In this document: in pieces, positions 19,520 to 32,203 of the stretch
How the letters are laid out: each line of letters starts with the position of its first letter
How positions within the stretch are numbered: position 1 is the first letter of the stretch
DNA from: Arsenophonus endosymbiont of Aleurodicus floccissimus
GTDB lineage: Bacteria > Pseudomonadota > Gammaproteobacteria > Enterobacterales > Enterobacteriaceae
Length of the DNA stretch: 64,000 nucleotides
Direction of reading: 5' to 3'
NCBI RefSeq assembly: GCF_900343025.1
Contig: NZ_OUND01000001.1
Span: 434,001 to 498,000, forward strand
Translations under genes and position numbers: made by a program
The notes under the pieces: model-generated
The model's input: only the letters and a program-made list of their open reading frames with translations
Databases searched by the model: none
What the model was told of the DNA's origin: nothing

Positions 19520-20611
19520 TCAAACATTAAACAAAAAGTTCATTACATCGCCATCTTGCACAATATAATTTTTCCCCTCGGCGCGCATTTTACCGGCTTC
19601 TTTGGCGCCTTGCTCGCCGTTATAGTGAATAAAATCGGCAAATGAGATTGTCTGGGCGCGGATAAAACCTTTTTCAAAATCGGTATGAATTTTACCTGCC
19701 GCTTGTGGTGCGGTGGCACCAATTGAGATGGTCCAGGCGCGAACTTCTTTGACTCCGGCAGTGAAGTAAGTTTGTAAATTAAGTAACTTATAACCGGCGC
19801 GGATCACACGATTTAGTCCCGGTTCTTCAATACCCAGTTCAGCCATAAATTCGTCGCGTTCATCTTCATCCAGTTCGGCGATATCGGCTTCAACGGCAGC
19901 ACATACTGGCACCACCACCGAGCCCTCTTTTTCAGCAATGGCCCGCACTGCATCTAGGTGGCGATTATTGTTAAAGCCATCTTCACTCACATTGGCAATA
20001 TACATAGTTGGTTTGAGGGTTAAAAAGCTGAGATAGCGGATGGCGGCTTTTTCTTCTTTACTTAACACTAGAGTTCGTAGCATCTCTGCGTTTTCAAGAT
20101 GCGGTAAACATTTTGTCAAAATGTCTAATTCAATTTTTGCTTCTTTGTCGCCACCTTTAGCTTTTTTCTGAATGCGATGAATAGCGCGTTCACAGCTATC
20201 TAATTCAGCTAAAGCCAATTCAGTATTAATGATATCAATATCCGCTAGTGGATCAACCTGGCCGGCAACATGGATGATATTATCATTGTCAAAACAGCGA
20301 ACAACATGGCCTATCGCTTCAGTTTCACGAATATTAGTTAAGAATTGATTGCCTAAACCTTCACCTTTAGATGCGCCTTTTACCAGTCCGGCAATGTCGA
20401 CAAACTCCATTGTTGTGGGTAGTACTCGCTGTGGCTTGACAATTTGCGCCAATTGATCAAGACGAGGATCGGGCATCGTTACCACACCGGTATTAGGCTC
20501 AATAGTACAAAAAGGGAAGTTTGCTGCCTCGATGCCTGCTTTGGTCAGTGCATTAAAAAGCGTTGATTTTCCTACATTTGGCAGACCAACGATACCGCAT
20601 TTAAATCCCAT
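19520..20611 (-). CDS. ychF: ribosome-binding ATPase YchF (Obg family)
   Basis: An intact 363-residue protein, identical in length to E. coli YchF. The P-loop GLPNVGKST is at residues 8-16, switch II region [19 protein letters not shown] near 70-90, a coiled-coil insert and a C-terminal TGS domain ([19 protein letters not shown]). YchF binds ribosomes, prefers ATP over GTP and dampens stress responses. It heads the ychF-pth pair as in E. coli. Confidence 0.97.
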   Translation of the reverse strand: MGFKCGIVGLPNVGKSTLFNALTKAGIEAANFPFCTIEPNTGVVTMPDPRLDQLAQIVKPQRVLPTTMEFVDIAGLVKGASKGEGLGNQFLTNIRETEAIGHVVRCFDNDNIIHVAGQVDPLADIDIINTELALAELDSCERAIHRIQKKAKGGDKEAKIELDILTKCLPHLENAEMLRTLVLSKEEKAAIRYLSFLTLKPTMYIANVSEDGFNNNRHLDAVRAIAEKEGSVVVPVCAAVEADIAELDEDERDEFMAELGIEEPGLNRVIRAGYKLLNLQTYFTAGVKEVRAWTISIGATAPQAAGKIHTDFEKGFIRAQTISFADFIHYNGEQGAKEAGKMRAEGKNYIVQDGDVMNFLFNV

Positions 20612-20730
20612 AAATATGTTACCTTAGTTTTTATCTGTTCAATCGCGTATCGCTAATTGATAAATATGAATGAATTTATCGATGATTATACACGTAAAAG
20701 TTACCTTGCCGAAGATATGATGTAATAGTA

Positions 20731-21323
20731 TTAACTCGATGGTTTAAAAGCGAGTAACTGGTTTACTGCTTTATTGACGCCTTCATTAAGCAGGATCGGT
20801 GTACAACGTATTGCTTCATCAATGGTATCATCGATTAATTTTTGTTCCTTAAGGGTGGGTTTATTCAACACAAAGCCGACAACTTTATTTTTATCACCGG
20901 GGTGACCAATCCCGATGCGTAAACGGTAAAAATTAGGGTTGTTGCCTAGTTTGTTTTGAATATCTTTAAGACCATTATGTCCGCCATTGCTGCCGCCTAA
21001 TTTTATTTTGGCGCTACCTGGCATTAAATCTAATTCATCATGGGCGACAAGAATTTCAGCGGCTTTATGCGATAAAAACTGGCTAATGCTAACACTGATT
21101 TTCCACTGAGATTCATATATGTTGTCGGTATCAGTAAGCGAACGTCATTATTCGAAAAGTTGATCCTGGCGGTATAACCAAAGAATTTACTTTCTTCTTT
21201 TAGTAATTGATTATGTTGTTTGGCTAATAATTCGACATACCAGGCGCCTGCATTATGCCGAGTAAGGGCATATTCAGAACCTGGATTAGCCAGACCGACG
21301 ATCAGTTTTATGTTACTCACCAT
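20731..21323 (-). pseudogene. pth: peptidyl-tRNA hydrolase, single frameshift
   Basis: Pth releases peptides from dropped-off peptidyl-tRNA and is essential in E. coli. The first frame ([26 protein letters not shown], with catalytic His in RHNAG) runs to FYRIKP, then ends at MMN-stop. The second frame carries [30 protein letters not shown], with the conserved Asp and Asn, to a normal C-terminus. One missing base near 21055-21062 explains everything; the site (AAGCCGCTG) is not a homopolymer. All catalytic residues survive across the two frames. Either this is a sequencing error, or the cell relies on another hydrolase, or frameshifting makes some product. Confidence 0.8.
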
Positions 21324-21615
21324 ATTCTTTCACTATTGAGCGGTTTTAATTAAAGAACATAGCTTACCTTTTCTGATAACCGACTACAAAAAGTTAAATT
21401 TGATGACAGTAGAATAGGTTGATCAGGTTAGCTGCATAATAGCTACTATTTTTTCAAAAAAAATAATTTTATGTATAGATTTGTGAGTAAAATATTATCT
21501 AATGTGATCATTTCCTCAATCTGAGTCGGAAAACTATTACTATAATATAGCAAAAGAGCAGGTATTTTTATTATTCAATATTATACATAGTGATAAGTAT
21601 TTTGGAGGGTATGAT

Positions 21616-21873
21616 ATGAAAAGAAAACAGTCTTTTTTATTAGGTAATTGCTTGATGGTAACTGGCATGGCTATTATGGTGATCAGTATTGCATATAATA
21701 TTTGCAATCATGTTTTTGAATTAGATCTACCAGAATATTTAGCAGAAATATCACTGATTAGTCTTTTTATTGGTGCTTTGATTTGGTTAGCCGGTGCCAG
21801 GGTGAGTGGCCGTGAAGGCATTGCTGATCGTTATTAGTGGCTACGAAATTTTGACGAGCGCCATCGTCGGTAA
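21616..21873 (+). pseudogene. ychH: small membrane stress protein YchH, amber codon
   Basis: YchH is a small inner-membrane protein of stress and biofilm physiology. A TGGAGGG site precedes the ATG. Two membrane helices (residues about 8-28 and 44-63) and the family end GALIWLAGARVSGREG are intact. A TAG at 21835-21837 replaces the first Trp of DRYWW, removing the last 12 residues (LRNFDERHRR and flanks), which remain readable to 21873. The truncated 73-residue protein keeps both helices and might still insert. Confidence 0.8.
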
Positions 21874-21890
21874 TCTATTTTACAGTAAAG

Positions 21891-21921
21891 AAAAACCCCG
21901 TGATAAATATCAAAGGGTTTT
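21891..21921 (-). terminator. terminator of the lolB-ispE-prs operon
   Basis: AAAACCC and GGGTTTT-type arms (21892-21899 with 21913-21921) with a 13- to 16-base loop. On the minus strand it is followed by TTCTTTACTG. Positioned about 60 bases after prs and just beyond convergent ychH. Confidence 0.6.
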
Positions 21922-21980
21922 CGGTAGTATTAAGTTAATAAATGCGGCAGCTAAAAATTTAACTATGCGTAATTTATTAT

Positions 21981-22961
<981 letters not shown>

Positions 22962-22990
22962 TTATCGACCAAAAAATATTATTGATGGTT

Positions 22991-23857
22991 TCAATATCTG
23001 GAAATCCCAGCGCGGAATGTATGCAAAGGAGACTGGTTAACACCTTGCGCAACGAAACCCTGCACCCACTCTGGGGCTTTATTTAACACCTTACGGGCAG
23101 CAGCTTCAGTTTCGAATTCAGCAAAAACGCAAGCACCTGTGCCGGTAAGACGTGATGATGTATATTCTAGCAGCCATGAAATAAGCTCTTCAACCTCAAG
23201 GAAACGTTTTCTTGCGATTGGTTCACAATCATTTGCGTATGGCCCTTGTAACAATGCGCTTAACGAGCGTTTTGCTGAATTTCGTTTTAATTCCGGATCA
23301 GCAAAAATTTGTTGAGTAGCAATATTTATTCCAGGGTGGGCCACTAAATACCATTTTTCTGCCGGATTGACCGGTAAAAGTTGATCACCGATGCCTTGTG
23401 CAAAAGCGGCATGACCTATTACGAATACCGGAACATCGGCACCGAGCTGACGGCCAAGCTCGGCTAGAGTATTATCATCAATATGAGTTTGCCAATGGTA
23501 ATTTAAGGCAATCAATGTGTTTGCTGCGTTAGAGGAGCCACCACCTAAACCACCACCCGTAGGTAACCTTTTCTTAACATAAATATCGGCACCTTGATGA
23601 TTATTAGCGCGATCTACTTCAATGCAATAGCGCTGTAATAAACGCGCTGCTTTAACAATAAGGTTATTTTCTGCTGGCAGATTAGTAAAGGGTGTAAGCA
23701 GCCGAATTTGATTATCTTCACGTGGTTTGATTGTAATTTCATCACCATAGTTAAGAAATTGGAACAGAGTCTGAAGTTGATGGTAACCATCAGCTCGACG
23801 GCCGGTAATATATAGAAATAAGTTAAGCTTTGCTGGAGAGGGCCAGGTTAATGTCAT
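22991..23857 (-). CDS. ispE: 4-diphosphocytidyl-2-C-methyl-D-erythritol kinase
   Basis: An intact 288-residue GHMP kinase of the MEP isoprenoid pathway. The N-terminal [14 protein letters not shown] and the ATP-binding [15 protein letters not shown] motif are canonical, as is the C-terminal [14 protein letters not shown]. The start chosen is ATG 23857, in an ATGA overlap with the lolB stop, giving translational coupling; an upstream in-frame TTG is less likely. Product IPP/DMAPP is needed for undecaprenyl phosphate and ubiquinone, which fits the intact envelope genes. Confidence 0.96.
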   Translation of the reverse strand: MTLTWPSPAKLNLFLYITGRRADGYHQLQTLFQFLNYGDEITIKPREDNQIRLLTPFTNLPAENNLIVKAARLLQRYCIEVDRANNHQGADIYVKKRLPTGGGLGGGSSNAANTLIALNYHWQTHIDDNTLAELGRQLGADVPVFVIGHAAFAQGIGDQLLPVNPAEKWYLVAHPGINIATQQIFADPELKRNSAKRSLSALLQGPYANDCEPIARKRFLEVEELISWLLEYTSSRLTGTGACVFAEFETEAAARKVLNKAPEWVQGFVAQGVNQSPLHTFRAGISRY

Positions 23858-24525
23858 TCGTTTAGCGTCCAACTGTCCATTTTTAACTTAATACGTTGTT
23901 TACCTTGGGTTAATTCAATTCGGCTAGGTAGTTTAGGCTGGCTATCCTGATGATAAGCAAGGTAGTTCAAATGCCAGGTTTCGCCATTTTGCCTATATTC
24001 GATGGTTTTTAACAGGCCATTTTCGTCTAATGTGAATGATGTGGCATTAGTGGGTAAACCGATTAACCAATAGGACAGATTTTCAATTGGGATTTCCATA
24101 CCTGTTAATTGATAAATCATCTGTGCTGGATGATGATTGACATATTTTTTACCTTCTCTATCCATTAGTTGAGTAACGCCAGGGGTTACATTGAGCTCTA
24201 ATTCTGTTGTCCCTAATGGATTGGTCAGTAACAGGCGGTAATTAGACAGCATATATTGTTGCCAAAAGAATTTGGCATAGGTTTTATTATCTGGGCCAAT
24301 ATAGGCAAAAGCACCATGGGTTTGAAATTTTGTCAACTTGACCAGTTGCTGCTGGTGGTTTATCCATAATGGATTGGTTAATGAGCCGTTTTTTTCAGTT
24401 GTTAATTGTTGATTGAATGTACAGGCGGTCAAAAAAACAGCAATTAGTGGAATAAATTTGCAACAATAGTGACGTAAATTGGCAAACTGCTTGGCAATGA
24501 GTATCATTAAATATTTCCTATTCAC
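23854..24525 (-). CDS. lolB: outer-membrane lipoprotein receptor LolB
   Basis: LolB accepts lipoproteins from periplasmic LolA and inserts them in the outer membrane. The 223-residue reading has a hydrophobic signal with lipobox LTAC (Cys at residue 35). The mature part shows the LolB fold signature ([51 protein letters not shown]). The N-terminus before the signal is longer than in E. coli, so a start at the second Met (residue 7) is possible. It is divergent from hemA, as in E. coli, and overlaps ispE. Confidence 0.94.
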   Translation of the reverse strand: MNRKYLMILIAKQFANLRHYCCKFIPLIAVFLTACTFNQQLTTEKNGSLTNPLWINHQQQLVKLTKFQTHGAFAYIGPDNKTYAKFFWQQYMLSNYRLLLTNPLGTTELELNVTPGVTQLMDREGKKYVNHHPAQMIYQLTGMEIPIENLSYWLIGLPTNATSFTLDENGLLKTIEYRQNGETWHLNYLAYHQDSQPKLPSRIELTQGKQRIKLKMDSWTLNE

Positions 24526-24751
24526 ACAAGTGGTATTAATTTGTTGATATCGATCAGAAAATTATTAAGGTAAATGTAACTACAATTGGGAAAAAATGCC
24601 CGAATTATTCATTTGCTTAGTTTAACATCTTTAATTGCCTAGTTGCATAAAGTAGAATACTACCTCAAAATTTCCTTATTAAAGTTATTGGTTTTATTTT
24701 TGTGTGCTTAACAGATGTTTAGAAACCATTTAGTTACTTGATTTAGTGAAT

Positions 24752-26014
24752 ATGACATTACTTGCACTCGGTATAAACCATAAAACCGCGCCTATAACGT
24801 TACGTGAACGGTTAATTTTTGGGCCGGAAAAAATTGAACACGCACTGGATAATTTACTTCAGCAGCCACTTGTTCACAGTGGCGTTGTACTCTCTACGTG
24901 TAACCGTACTGAACTTTATCTATGCGTTGATTCACAAGAATCCTTACAAGATCAATTAATTGATTGGTTATGTAACTATCATCGTTTAAATTTAAATGAT
25001 GTTAGAACAAGTATTTATTGGCACCAAGATAATGCTGCTGTTAGCCACTTAATGCGTGTTGCCAGTGGATTAGATTCATTAGTCTTAGGTGAGCCGCAAA
25101 TTTTAGGTCAAGTTAAACAAGCATTTTCTAAATCTCAGCACTATACAAAGTTATCTAGTGAGTTGGAGCGTTTATTTCAACGTTCATTTTCAGTTGCTAA
25201 ACGTATTCGTACGGAAACCGAAATTGGCGCTAATGCAGTTTCAGTTGCTTTTGTCGCTTGTACGCTAGCTCGTCAAATTTTTGAATCACTGTCTGAATTG
25301 CATATTTTACTGGTAGGTGCCGGCGAGACTATCGAACTGGCTGCGCGCCATCTGCGTGAACATCATGCTAAGCATTTGATTATCGCTAACCGAACTCGAG
25401 AACGCGCTGCACGTTTTGCTAATCAAGTTGGTGCGGAAGTTATCACTTTAGCTGAAATTGATACCCGTTTAGCCGATTCGGATATTGTGATTAGTTCTAC
25501 TGCCATCCCTTTACCGATCATTGGTAAAGGGATGGTTGAAAGGGCAATGAAAGTCCGCCGTAATAAGCCGATGTTGCTGATTGATATTGCTGTTCCGCGA
25601 GATATTGAACCTGATATTGACAGATTAAATAATATTTATCTCTATAGCGTTGATGATTTGTATGCGATTGTGCAACGCAATGTCGAACAACGGAAAATGG
25701 CGGCAGTTCAGGCTGAGCTTATTGTTGAGCAAGAAAGTGCTTATTTTATGGATTGGTTGCGTTCTCAGTCATCAGTCAATACAATTCGTGATTATCGTGG
25801 TCAGGCAGAGCAAATTAGGGCTGAAATGGCAGAAAAAGCACTTGCTTCGCTGCGAAATGGCGCAGATAACGAGCAAGTGATCAATCAATTGACCTATCAG
25901 TTAATGAATCGCCTGATCCACACACCAACCAAATCACTCCAGCAAGCAGCGACAGATGGTGATATTCACCGTCTTAATATTTTAAAAGATAGCTTAGGAC
26001 TGGAGCAAAATTAA
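24752..26014 (+). CDS. hemA: glutamyl-tRNA reductase
   Basis: First committed enzyme of tetrapyrrole synthesis: reduces glutamyl-tRNA to glutamate-1-semialdehyde. The start used is ATG 24752 ([13 protein letters not shown]), matching E. coli; a GTG two codons upstream is less likely. The 420-residue protein has the catalytic Cys in [12 protein letters not shown], the tRNA-specificity segment [17 protein letters not shown], the NADPH site LLVGAGET and the C-terminal dimerisation helices. It heads hemA-prfA-prmC-sirB1-kdsA. Confidence 0.97.
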   Translation: MTLLALGINHKTAPITLRERLIFGPEKIEHALDNLLQQPLVHSGVVLSTCNRTELYLCVDSQESLQDQLIDWLCNYHRLNLNDVRTSIYWHQDNAAVSHLMRVASGLDSLVLGEPQILGQVKQAFSKSQHYTKLSSELERLFQRSFSVAKRIRTETEIGANAVSVAFVACTLARQIFESLSELHILLVGAGETIELAARHLREHHAKHLIIANRTRERAARFANQVGAEVITLAEIDTRLADSDIVISSTAIPLPIIGKGMVERAMKVRRNKPMLLIDIAVPRDIEPDIDRLNNIYLYSVDDLYAIVQRNVEQRKMAAVQAELIVEQESAYFMDWLRSQSSVNTIRDYRGQAEQIRAEMAEKALASLRNGADNEQVINQLTYQLMNRLIHTPTKSLQQAATDGDIHRLNILKDSLGLEQN

Positions 26015-26043
26015 ACTACCTTTAGTAAGGTCTAACATAACGA

Positions 26044-27126
26044 ATGAAGCCTTCAATAATTGCTAAGTTAGAAGCATTGCAGGAACGCTACGAAGAAATT
26101 CAAGCACACCTGGTTGATGCTGAGGTGATCGCAGATCAAGAGCGTTTCCAGGCGTTGTCTAAGGAGTATGTTCAGTTAACAGATGTAACCAAATGTTTTC
26201 AGTTATGGCGCACTGTTCAGCAAGATATTGAGACGGCTGAAATATTATTGCATGATCCTGAAATGCGCGAGATGGCTCAGGACGAATTAAAAGAAGCGAA
26301 AAAGCGTAATGAGGAATTTGAACAACAGTTACAGATTTTATTGTTACCAACAGATCCCGATGATGAAAAAAATTGCTTTTTAGAAATTCGGGCCGGTACC
26401 GGTGGTGATGAGGCGGCGATATTTGCCGGTGATCTTTTTAAAATGTATAGCCGCTATGCTGAATCCCGACGCTGGCGGATTGAAGTTATGAATGCCAGTG
26501 AAGGAGAACACGGTGGTTACAAAGAAATTATCGCTAAAGTTTCTGGTGATAGTGTATATGGCCGCCTAAAGTTTGAGTCAGGGGGACATCGTGTCCAGCG
26601 CGTACCGGAGACTGAATCTCAAGGGCGTATTCATACTTCTGCTTGTACAGTAGCCATTCTGGCTGAAATTCCAGCAACAGAGTTACCGGATATCAACCCT
26701 AGTGACTTAAGAATTGATACTTTTCGTTCATCAGGCGCTGGCGGACAGCACGTTAATACCACTGACTCCGCGATCCGTATTACCCATATTCCAACCGGAA
26801 TTGTGGTCGAGTGTCAGGATGAACGTTCTCAGCATAAAAATAAAGCCAAAGCGCTGTCAGTTTTAGCTGCCCGTATTCGTGCATTGGAAATGCAAAAACG
26901 CCATGAAGCAGAAGCATCTGAGCGCCGTAATTTACTCGGCTCAGGTGATCGTTCCGATAGGATCAGAACTTATAATTTTCCCCAAGGCCGCATTACTGAT
27001 CATCGTATCAATTTAACTCTCTATCGTTTAGATGAAGTGATAGAGGGAAAATTAGATATATTAATCCAACCGATTATTAACGAATATCAAGCAGATCAAC
27101 TCTCTGCTTTATCAGAACGGGATTAA
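26044..27126 (+). CDS. prfA: peptide chain release factor 1
   Basis: An intact 360-residue RF1, which ends translation at UAA and UAG. The tripeptide anticodon-like PET is present ([16 protein letters not shown]) and the GGQ loop sits at residues 233-235 ([15 protein letters not shown]). Length equals E. coli RF1. The presence of an ordinary RF1 argues that the many in-frame TAG codons in neighbouring genes are real stops. It overlaps prmC by one base (TAATG). Confidence 0.98.
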   Translation: MKPSIIAKLEALQERYEEIQAHLVDAEVIADQERFQALSKEYVQLTDVTKCFQLWRTVQQDIETAEILLHDPEMREMAQDELKEAKKRNEEFEQQLQILLLPTDPDDEKNCFLEIRAGTGGDEAAIFAGDLFKMYSRYAESRRWRIEVMNASEGEHGGYKEIIAKVSGDSVYGRLKFESGGHRVQRVPETESQGRIHTSACTVAILAEIPATELPDINPSDLRIDTFRSSGAGGQHVNTTDSAIRITHIPTGIVVECQDERSQHKNKAKALSVLAARIRALEMQKRHEAEASERRNLLGSGDRSDRIRTYNFPQGRITDHRINLTLYRLDEVIEGKLDILIQPIINEYQADQLSALSERD

Positions 27127-27977
27127 TGAATTATCAGCATTGGTTAGCCTATGCGGCTAATAAACTTTGCCACAGTGATAGTGCTAAACGTGATGCTGAA
27201 ATTTTGTTGCAATATATAACCGGAAAAACACGGACTTTTCTTATTGCATTTCGAGAAACAGAATTAACCGTTAAGCAACAACAGCAGCTTGAACATCTAT
27301 TAGCTCGTCGGGCTAAGGGTGAGCCTATGGCCTATTTAGTAGAAGAAAAAGAGTTTTGGTCGTTACCAATGAAAGTTTCACCTATTACGTTAATACCTCG
27401 TGCGGATACAGAGTGCTTAGTTGAGCGAGCATTACAATTATTACCAGGAAAGCGAGCAGTAAAAATATTAGATTTGGGGACGGGTACCGGTGCTGTGGCA
27501 TTAGCTTTAGCATCAGAGTGTCCACAAGCGCAGATAATTGGTATTGATATTAGTGATTCGGCAATTATGCTAGCCCAACTTAATGCAAATAATTTGGTAA
27601 TTAATAATGTCAAATTTTGCAAAAGTAATTGGTTTACTTCACTACCTATTCAGCAATTTGATATGATTGTCAGTAATCCACCTTACATTGATGAATGTGA
27701 TCCACATTTACAACAAGGTGATGTGCGTTTTGAACCTAAAACAGCATTAATATCGGCTAATCATGGGTTGGCTGATATTCAATTGATAATTGAACAATCG
27801 CGTAACTATTTAGCTAATAAGGGATGGCTTTTACTAGAACACGGGTGGTTGCAGGGAAGGCACGTAAGGCAGTTATTTTCCTGTCATCATTATCAACAGG
27901 TAGTAACTTTTCAGGATTATGGTGGTAATGATCGTATTACGGTAGGTCAATGGAAATGTGATGAAAACCATAGCTGA
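27126..27977 (+). CDS. prmC: release factor glutamine methyltransferase
   Basis: An intact 283-residue SAM-dependent enzyme that methylates the Gln of the GGQ loop in RF1 and RF2. The SAM loop ILDLGTGTGAVALALA and the catalytic NPPY (MIVSNPPYIDE) are both present. Directly coupled to prfA through a TAATG overlap, as in E. coli, and overlapping the start of sirB1 by 17 bases. Confidence 0.97.
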   Translation: MNYQHWLAYAANKLCHSDSAKRDAEILLQYITGKTRTFLIAFRETELTVKQQQQLEHLLARRAKGEPMAYLVEEKEFWSLPMKVSPITLIPRADTECLVERALQLLPGKRAVKILDLGTGTGAVALALASECPQAQIIGIDISDSAIMLAQLNANNLVINNVKFCKSNWFTSLPIQQFDMIVSNPPYIDECDPHLQQGDVRFEPKTALISANHGLADIQLIIEQSRNYLANKGWLLLEHGWLQGRHVRQLFSCHHYQQVVTFQDYGGNDRITVGQWKCDENHS

Positions 27978-28770
27978 TTTTGAATTTAATAAAGCACCAC
28001 TGAGCGAAGGTATTATACTTGTTTCACGGATTATTCGGCCAGATTTTCCTGTTGAACAAGTCAATCCACAACTTAGGCTTCTGGTTGCCGAAGCAAGACA
28101 AACAATACAAACTGATGATGATATAGAAACGCAAGTATCTATATTACTAAAGTTATTTTATCGAGACTGGCTTTTTAGCGGTGTAACGGGGGTTTATTCG
28201 CTTTCTGAGGCGCTTTGGCTGGATAAAGTTCTAATAGCAAGACAAGGGGCACCTGTTTCATTGGGGACAATTTTTTTGCATGTTGCCACTCAATTGCAGT
28301 TGCCGGTGATGCCGATTATTTTTCTGACTCAGCTTATTCTATGTGTTCGCCGAGAAGATGGTACTTATTGGTATATTAACCCGATAAATGGTGAAACGCT
28401 CACCGAGCAGATGCTTGATTTATGGGTCAAGGGAACAATTAGCCCTTTTGCTCATCTGACGCAAAAAGATATAGAAGAAACTTCGCATAGAATTATCATA
28501 CGAAAAATGTTTGATACAATAAAAGCAGCGTTGATGGAAGAAAATAAAATGGAACAAGCGCTAAGAGTTTGTGAAACATTATTAATTTTTGATCCGAAGG
28601 ATCCTTATGAGATACGTGATAGAGGACTTATTTTTGCTCATCTTGAATGTAATCATGTTGCCATTTCTGATTTAAATTATTTTGTTGAGCAATGTCCAGA
28701 AGATCCTGTTTCTGAAATGATAAAAATGCAAATCTATTCAATAAAAGGGCAGCAGATTATATTGCATTGA
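27961..28770 (+). CDS. sirB1: SirB1 family protein (YchA)
   Basis: An intact 269-residue protein, the same length as E. coli YchA/SirB1. It combines an N-terminal transglutaminase-like core (DWLFSGVTGVYSLSEALWLDKVL, GAPVSLGTIFLHVA) with C-terminal TPR-like helices (AALMEENKMEQALRVCETLLIFDP). The start chosen is ATG 27961; a GTG one codon upstream is possible. Biochemical role is not settled. The usual neighbour sirB2 is missing, so prmC and sirB1 now overlap. Confidence 0.9.
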   Translation: MKTIADFEFNKAPLSEGIILVSRIIRPDFPVEQVNPQLRLLVAEARQTIQTDDDIETQVSILLKLFYRDWLFSGVTGVYSLSEALWLDKVLIARQGAPVSLGTIFLHVATQLQLPVMPIIFLTQLILCVRREDGTYWYINPINGETLTEQMLDLWVKGTISPFAHLTQKDIEETSHRIIIRKMFDTIKAALMEENKMEQALRVCETLLIFDPKDPYEIRDRGLIFAHLECNHVAISDLNYFVEQCPEDPVSEMIKMQIYSIKGQQIILH

Positions 28771-28777
28771 TCATTAA

Positions 28778-29671
<894 letters not shown>

Positions 29672-29681
29672 TTGTTATTTT

Positions 29682-30600
29682 ATGCAGTTAAATGATGTTG
29701 TTACTATGTTTGGCGTTGATCTTCAGCGCCGTTATGGTGAAAAAATTCATAAGATTAGTTTGCATGGTGGTTTTAGTTGCCATAATCGTGATGGCTCCTT
29801 AGGACGTGGCGGCTGTACCTTTTGCAATGTTGCCTCTTTTTCCGATGAGCAGCAACAGCAATTTTCCATCCAGCAACAGATTGCGCAAAAAGTAAAAAAA
29901 ATCCATCGTGCTCAACGTTATCTGGCTTATTTTCAAGCTTATACCAATACTTATCTGAAGTTTCAATTTTAAAGGCGTTATATCAACAGGCATTAAATCA
30001 GGCTAATATTGTTGGACTTTGTGTCGGTACGCGCCCAGATTGTGTTTCGCAACCAGTATTGGATTTATTAGTAGAATATCAGCAGCAAGGATATGAAATC
30101 TGTTGGAACTAGGTGGTTTACAAACATCCCATGATAAAACCCCTAAAAAAGATCAATCGAGGCCGGATTTTGCCAGTTATCAAAAAATTGCTCAAATTGC
30201 CGGTAAAAAGGGATTAAATGCTTGTGTTCACGTAATTGTTGGCCTACCAGGCGAAACAGCTAGGGAAATTCTGCAAACAATATCTCGTATTATCGATACC
30301 GGTGTTGATGGTATTAAATTGCATCCATTACATATTGTTGATGGTAGTATAATGGCGAAAGCTTGGCGTGCTGGGCGTTTGTTATCACTTGAATTAACTG
30401 AGTACGTTGAAATGGCTGGAGAAATGATCTGTCATACACCAAAAAATATTATTTATCATCGTATTTGTGCCAATGCGCGTCGGCCGACTTTACTCGCGCC
30501 AGATTGGTGTGCAAATCGTTGGTTAGGCATGAATGCGTTATATCAATATCTCTGTCAGTATGGCGGCCAGGGGGCTCTGCAATTTAAGTTTGTGGAGGGA
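29682..30600 (+). pseudogene. yhcC: radical SAM protein YhcC, frameshifted
   Basis: Relic of the YhcC family (TIGR01212-type radical SAM protein, role unclear). The Fe-S cysteines are visible in FSCHNRDGSLGRGGCTFCNVASF, although the usual Pro before Asn is His. A missing base after YTNTYL shifts the frame; the next frame gives LYQQALNQANIVGLCVGTRPDCV, and another shift near 30105 leads to ELGGLQTSHDKT and VDGIKLHPLHIVDGSIMAKAWRAGR. The normal C-terminus after GGQGAL is lost. It begins 10 bases after kdsA, a place not used by yhcC in E. coli. Confidence 0.88.
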
Positions 30601-30631
30601 ACTAAAATAGGTTGTTGGCAGATATTTTATA

Positions 30632-30721
30632 TGGCGGTGAGGGAGGGATTCGAACCCTCGATACGTTTTCACGTATACACACTTTCCAGGCGTGCTCCTT
30701 CAGCCACTCGGACACCTCACC
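30632..30721 (-). tRNA. serW: tRNA-Ser(GGA)
   Basis: Minus-strand 90-nt class II tRNA with encoded CCA. The acceptor stem GGTGAGG pairs with CCTCACC, the anticodon loop CTGGAAA gives GGA, a long variable arm (TATACG...CGTATC) is present, and the T-loop is GGTTCGAATCC. Nearly identical to E. coli serW/serX, with a loop two bases longer in the variable arm. Reads UCC and UCU. Confidence 0.96.
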
Positions 30722-30943
30722 GGTTATCATTTTAATATAGTAGGATACTAGAATGATGGGGGCACTACTATAGGGAAAAGCAGTCTAACCGTCAATAATA
30801 TATTGCAACTTTTGTCTTTTTTGCAGTTAACAAAATAAATAAAGAACAATCTGTTGAAAATATATTCGATATTACCGTCAAGGTTTTGTTGTCCTTACTA
30901 ATAAGTAAAATTATTAAATGCATAGCATAAGTTGGAAAAAATA

Positions 30944-31492
30944 ATGAATGAATTTTCCCTGATTTGCCGAATACTAGGAACATTATTTAATCGTTCCCCA
31001 GAAGATCCCGTTACTAAACCTTTATTTGAATTGATTAGTCAAAATCAATTGAAATTGTCTTGGCCTTTAGAACAAGATGAATTATTAACGCAATTAGCCG
31101 CGCTAGTAGCCAGGATTTAGCGTTAGTAATTAAAGATTTTGAGCAATTGTTTCTTGATCCTACCTCAGCTATTGCTAACGGCATTAGTCAACATAGTGAA
31201 ATATCAGCAACGGCAGTTAATGAATTTTTAGTAGCAAATGGAATACCACTATCAGCGGAAAAAGCTGATCGTTTTGCTGCTTTATTATTGGCAGCATCTT
31301 GTTTGGAATATAATGCGGCGCAGGATCCCGCTATTAACACAAATTTAGTTAGTTGATCAGTTTATTTTACCTGCGAGTGAATCATTTTTTAGCCAAGTGG
31401 AAACCCATGCAGTGAGTGATTTTTATCCTACTCTCGTTATGATGACGCGTGAAGCTTTAGTCGCATTGCGCGAAGAGCTGGCTGACAATTAG
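30944..31492 (+). pseudogene. ycdY: TorD/DmsD-family chaperone YcdY, frameshifted
   Basis: Relic of YcdY, a TorD-family chaperone that in E. coli activates the phosphatase YcdX. The first frame (NEFSLICRILGTLFNR, LSWPLEQDELLTQL) aligns from the ATG. A shift near 31110 leads to FEQLFLDP ... VNEFLVANGIPLSAEKADRFAALLLAASCLE, and another near 31355 to QFILPASESFFSQVETHAVSDFYPTLVMMTREA. Two indels are enough. YcdX is not present here. Confidence 0.87.
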
Positions 31493-31568
31493 TGACGCTG
31501 TAACTTATTCTTTAAATCTAACAGGCGAGTATATAGCGCTTGTTATTTCCTATTGACTACTAAGTTAC

Positions 31569-32129
31569 TTATTCTACTAATGGAATAACTAACTTACCCG
31601 GTTTGACTTCAAGTCCTTTAGCGATTTTCTTGGCCAATGCTTATGCTTTACTTTTTTCTGGTTGTAATAAATAGACAGGATTTTTTTCAAAATAGGCTTT
31701 TAAGGAGTTATTCACAATCGGCAGTATTGTTGTAATTGTACTGGCCATTTTTTCTGGTGTAATTTTTTGATCAGAGATTGTCAATTCTTTTAAATAGATA
31801 GCACCGGTAGCTACTTAAAATAGGGCAGTGAAGTGATAGCTAAAGAGACTTCTGCATGTGTTGAACCTAATAGTGTTTCAAGCTTAATTTTAGCTACTCC
31901 CGTTAGGGTAATTTTATTCGGTTCAGTCAGACCTATTTGAGTAGCAAGATTGGCTAGATCGATACTAGCATCAGCAAGGCCGGCAATACCTATTTTTTTA
32001 CTATAGTGGGTATGTTTGCTAAGATAGTTATTAATGGTATCTTCACTAATACTGAATTCAGTTAATTGATCTCATCCGGCTATCACTCCAGATAGTAACA
32101 ATAGTGCTCCGGCAAAAAAAGTGCTTCAT
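31569..32129 (-). pseudogene. yceB: lipoprotein YceB (DUF1439), broken
   Basis: Minus-strand relic of the outer-membrane lipoprotein YceB. After the start a T-run indel shifts the signal peptide; the other frame reads [11 protein letters not shown] and then TGA at 32072-32074, exactly where the lipobox cysteine should be. The body (LTEFSISEDTINNYL, LADASIDLANLATQIGLTEPNKITLTG) and the end GLEVKPGKLVIPLVE match YceB (GIEVKPGEIVIPFTD). A further stop lies near 31816. The gene sits by mdtH as in E. coli, without grxB between. Confidence 0.87.
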
Positions 32130-32203
32130 GTTTTGTTTTTCTCCTGTAATTTTGATAGCAAGATTGTACACAACTATTCATCGTTATAAATGATAGTTTT
32201 TTT

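Noticed and set aside
20731..21323. Programmed frameshifting in pth
   Set aside because: The site has no slippery heptamer or following structure that I can see; sequencing error or real mutation is simpler.
30600..30735. Extension of the yhcC relic frame into tRNA-Ser
   Set aside because: The peptide [13 protein letters not shown] is the translated complement of a tRNA-Ser; the yhcC homology ends before it.
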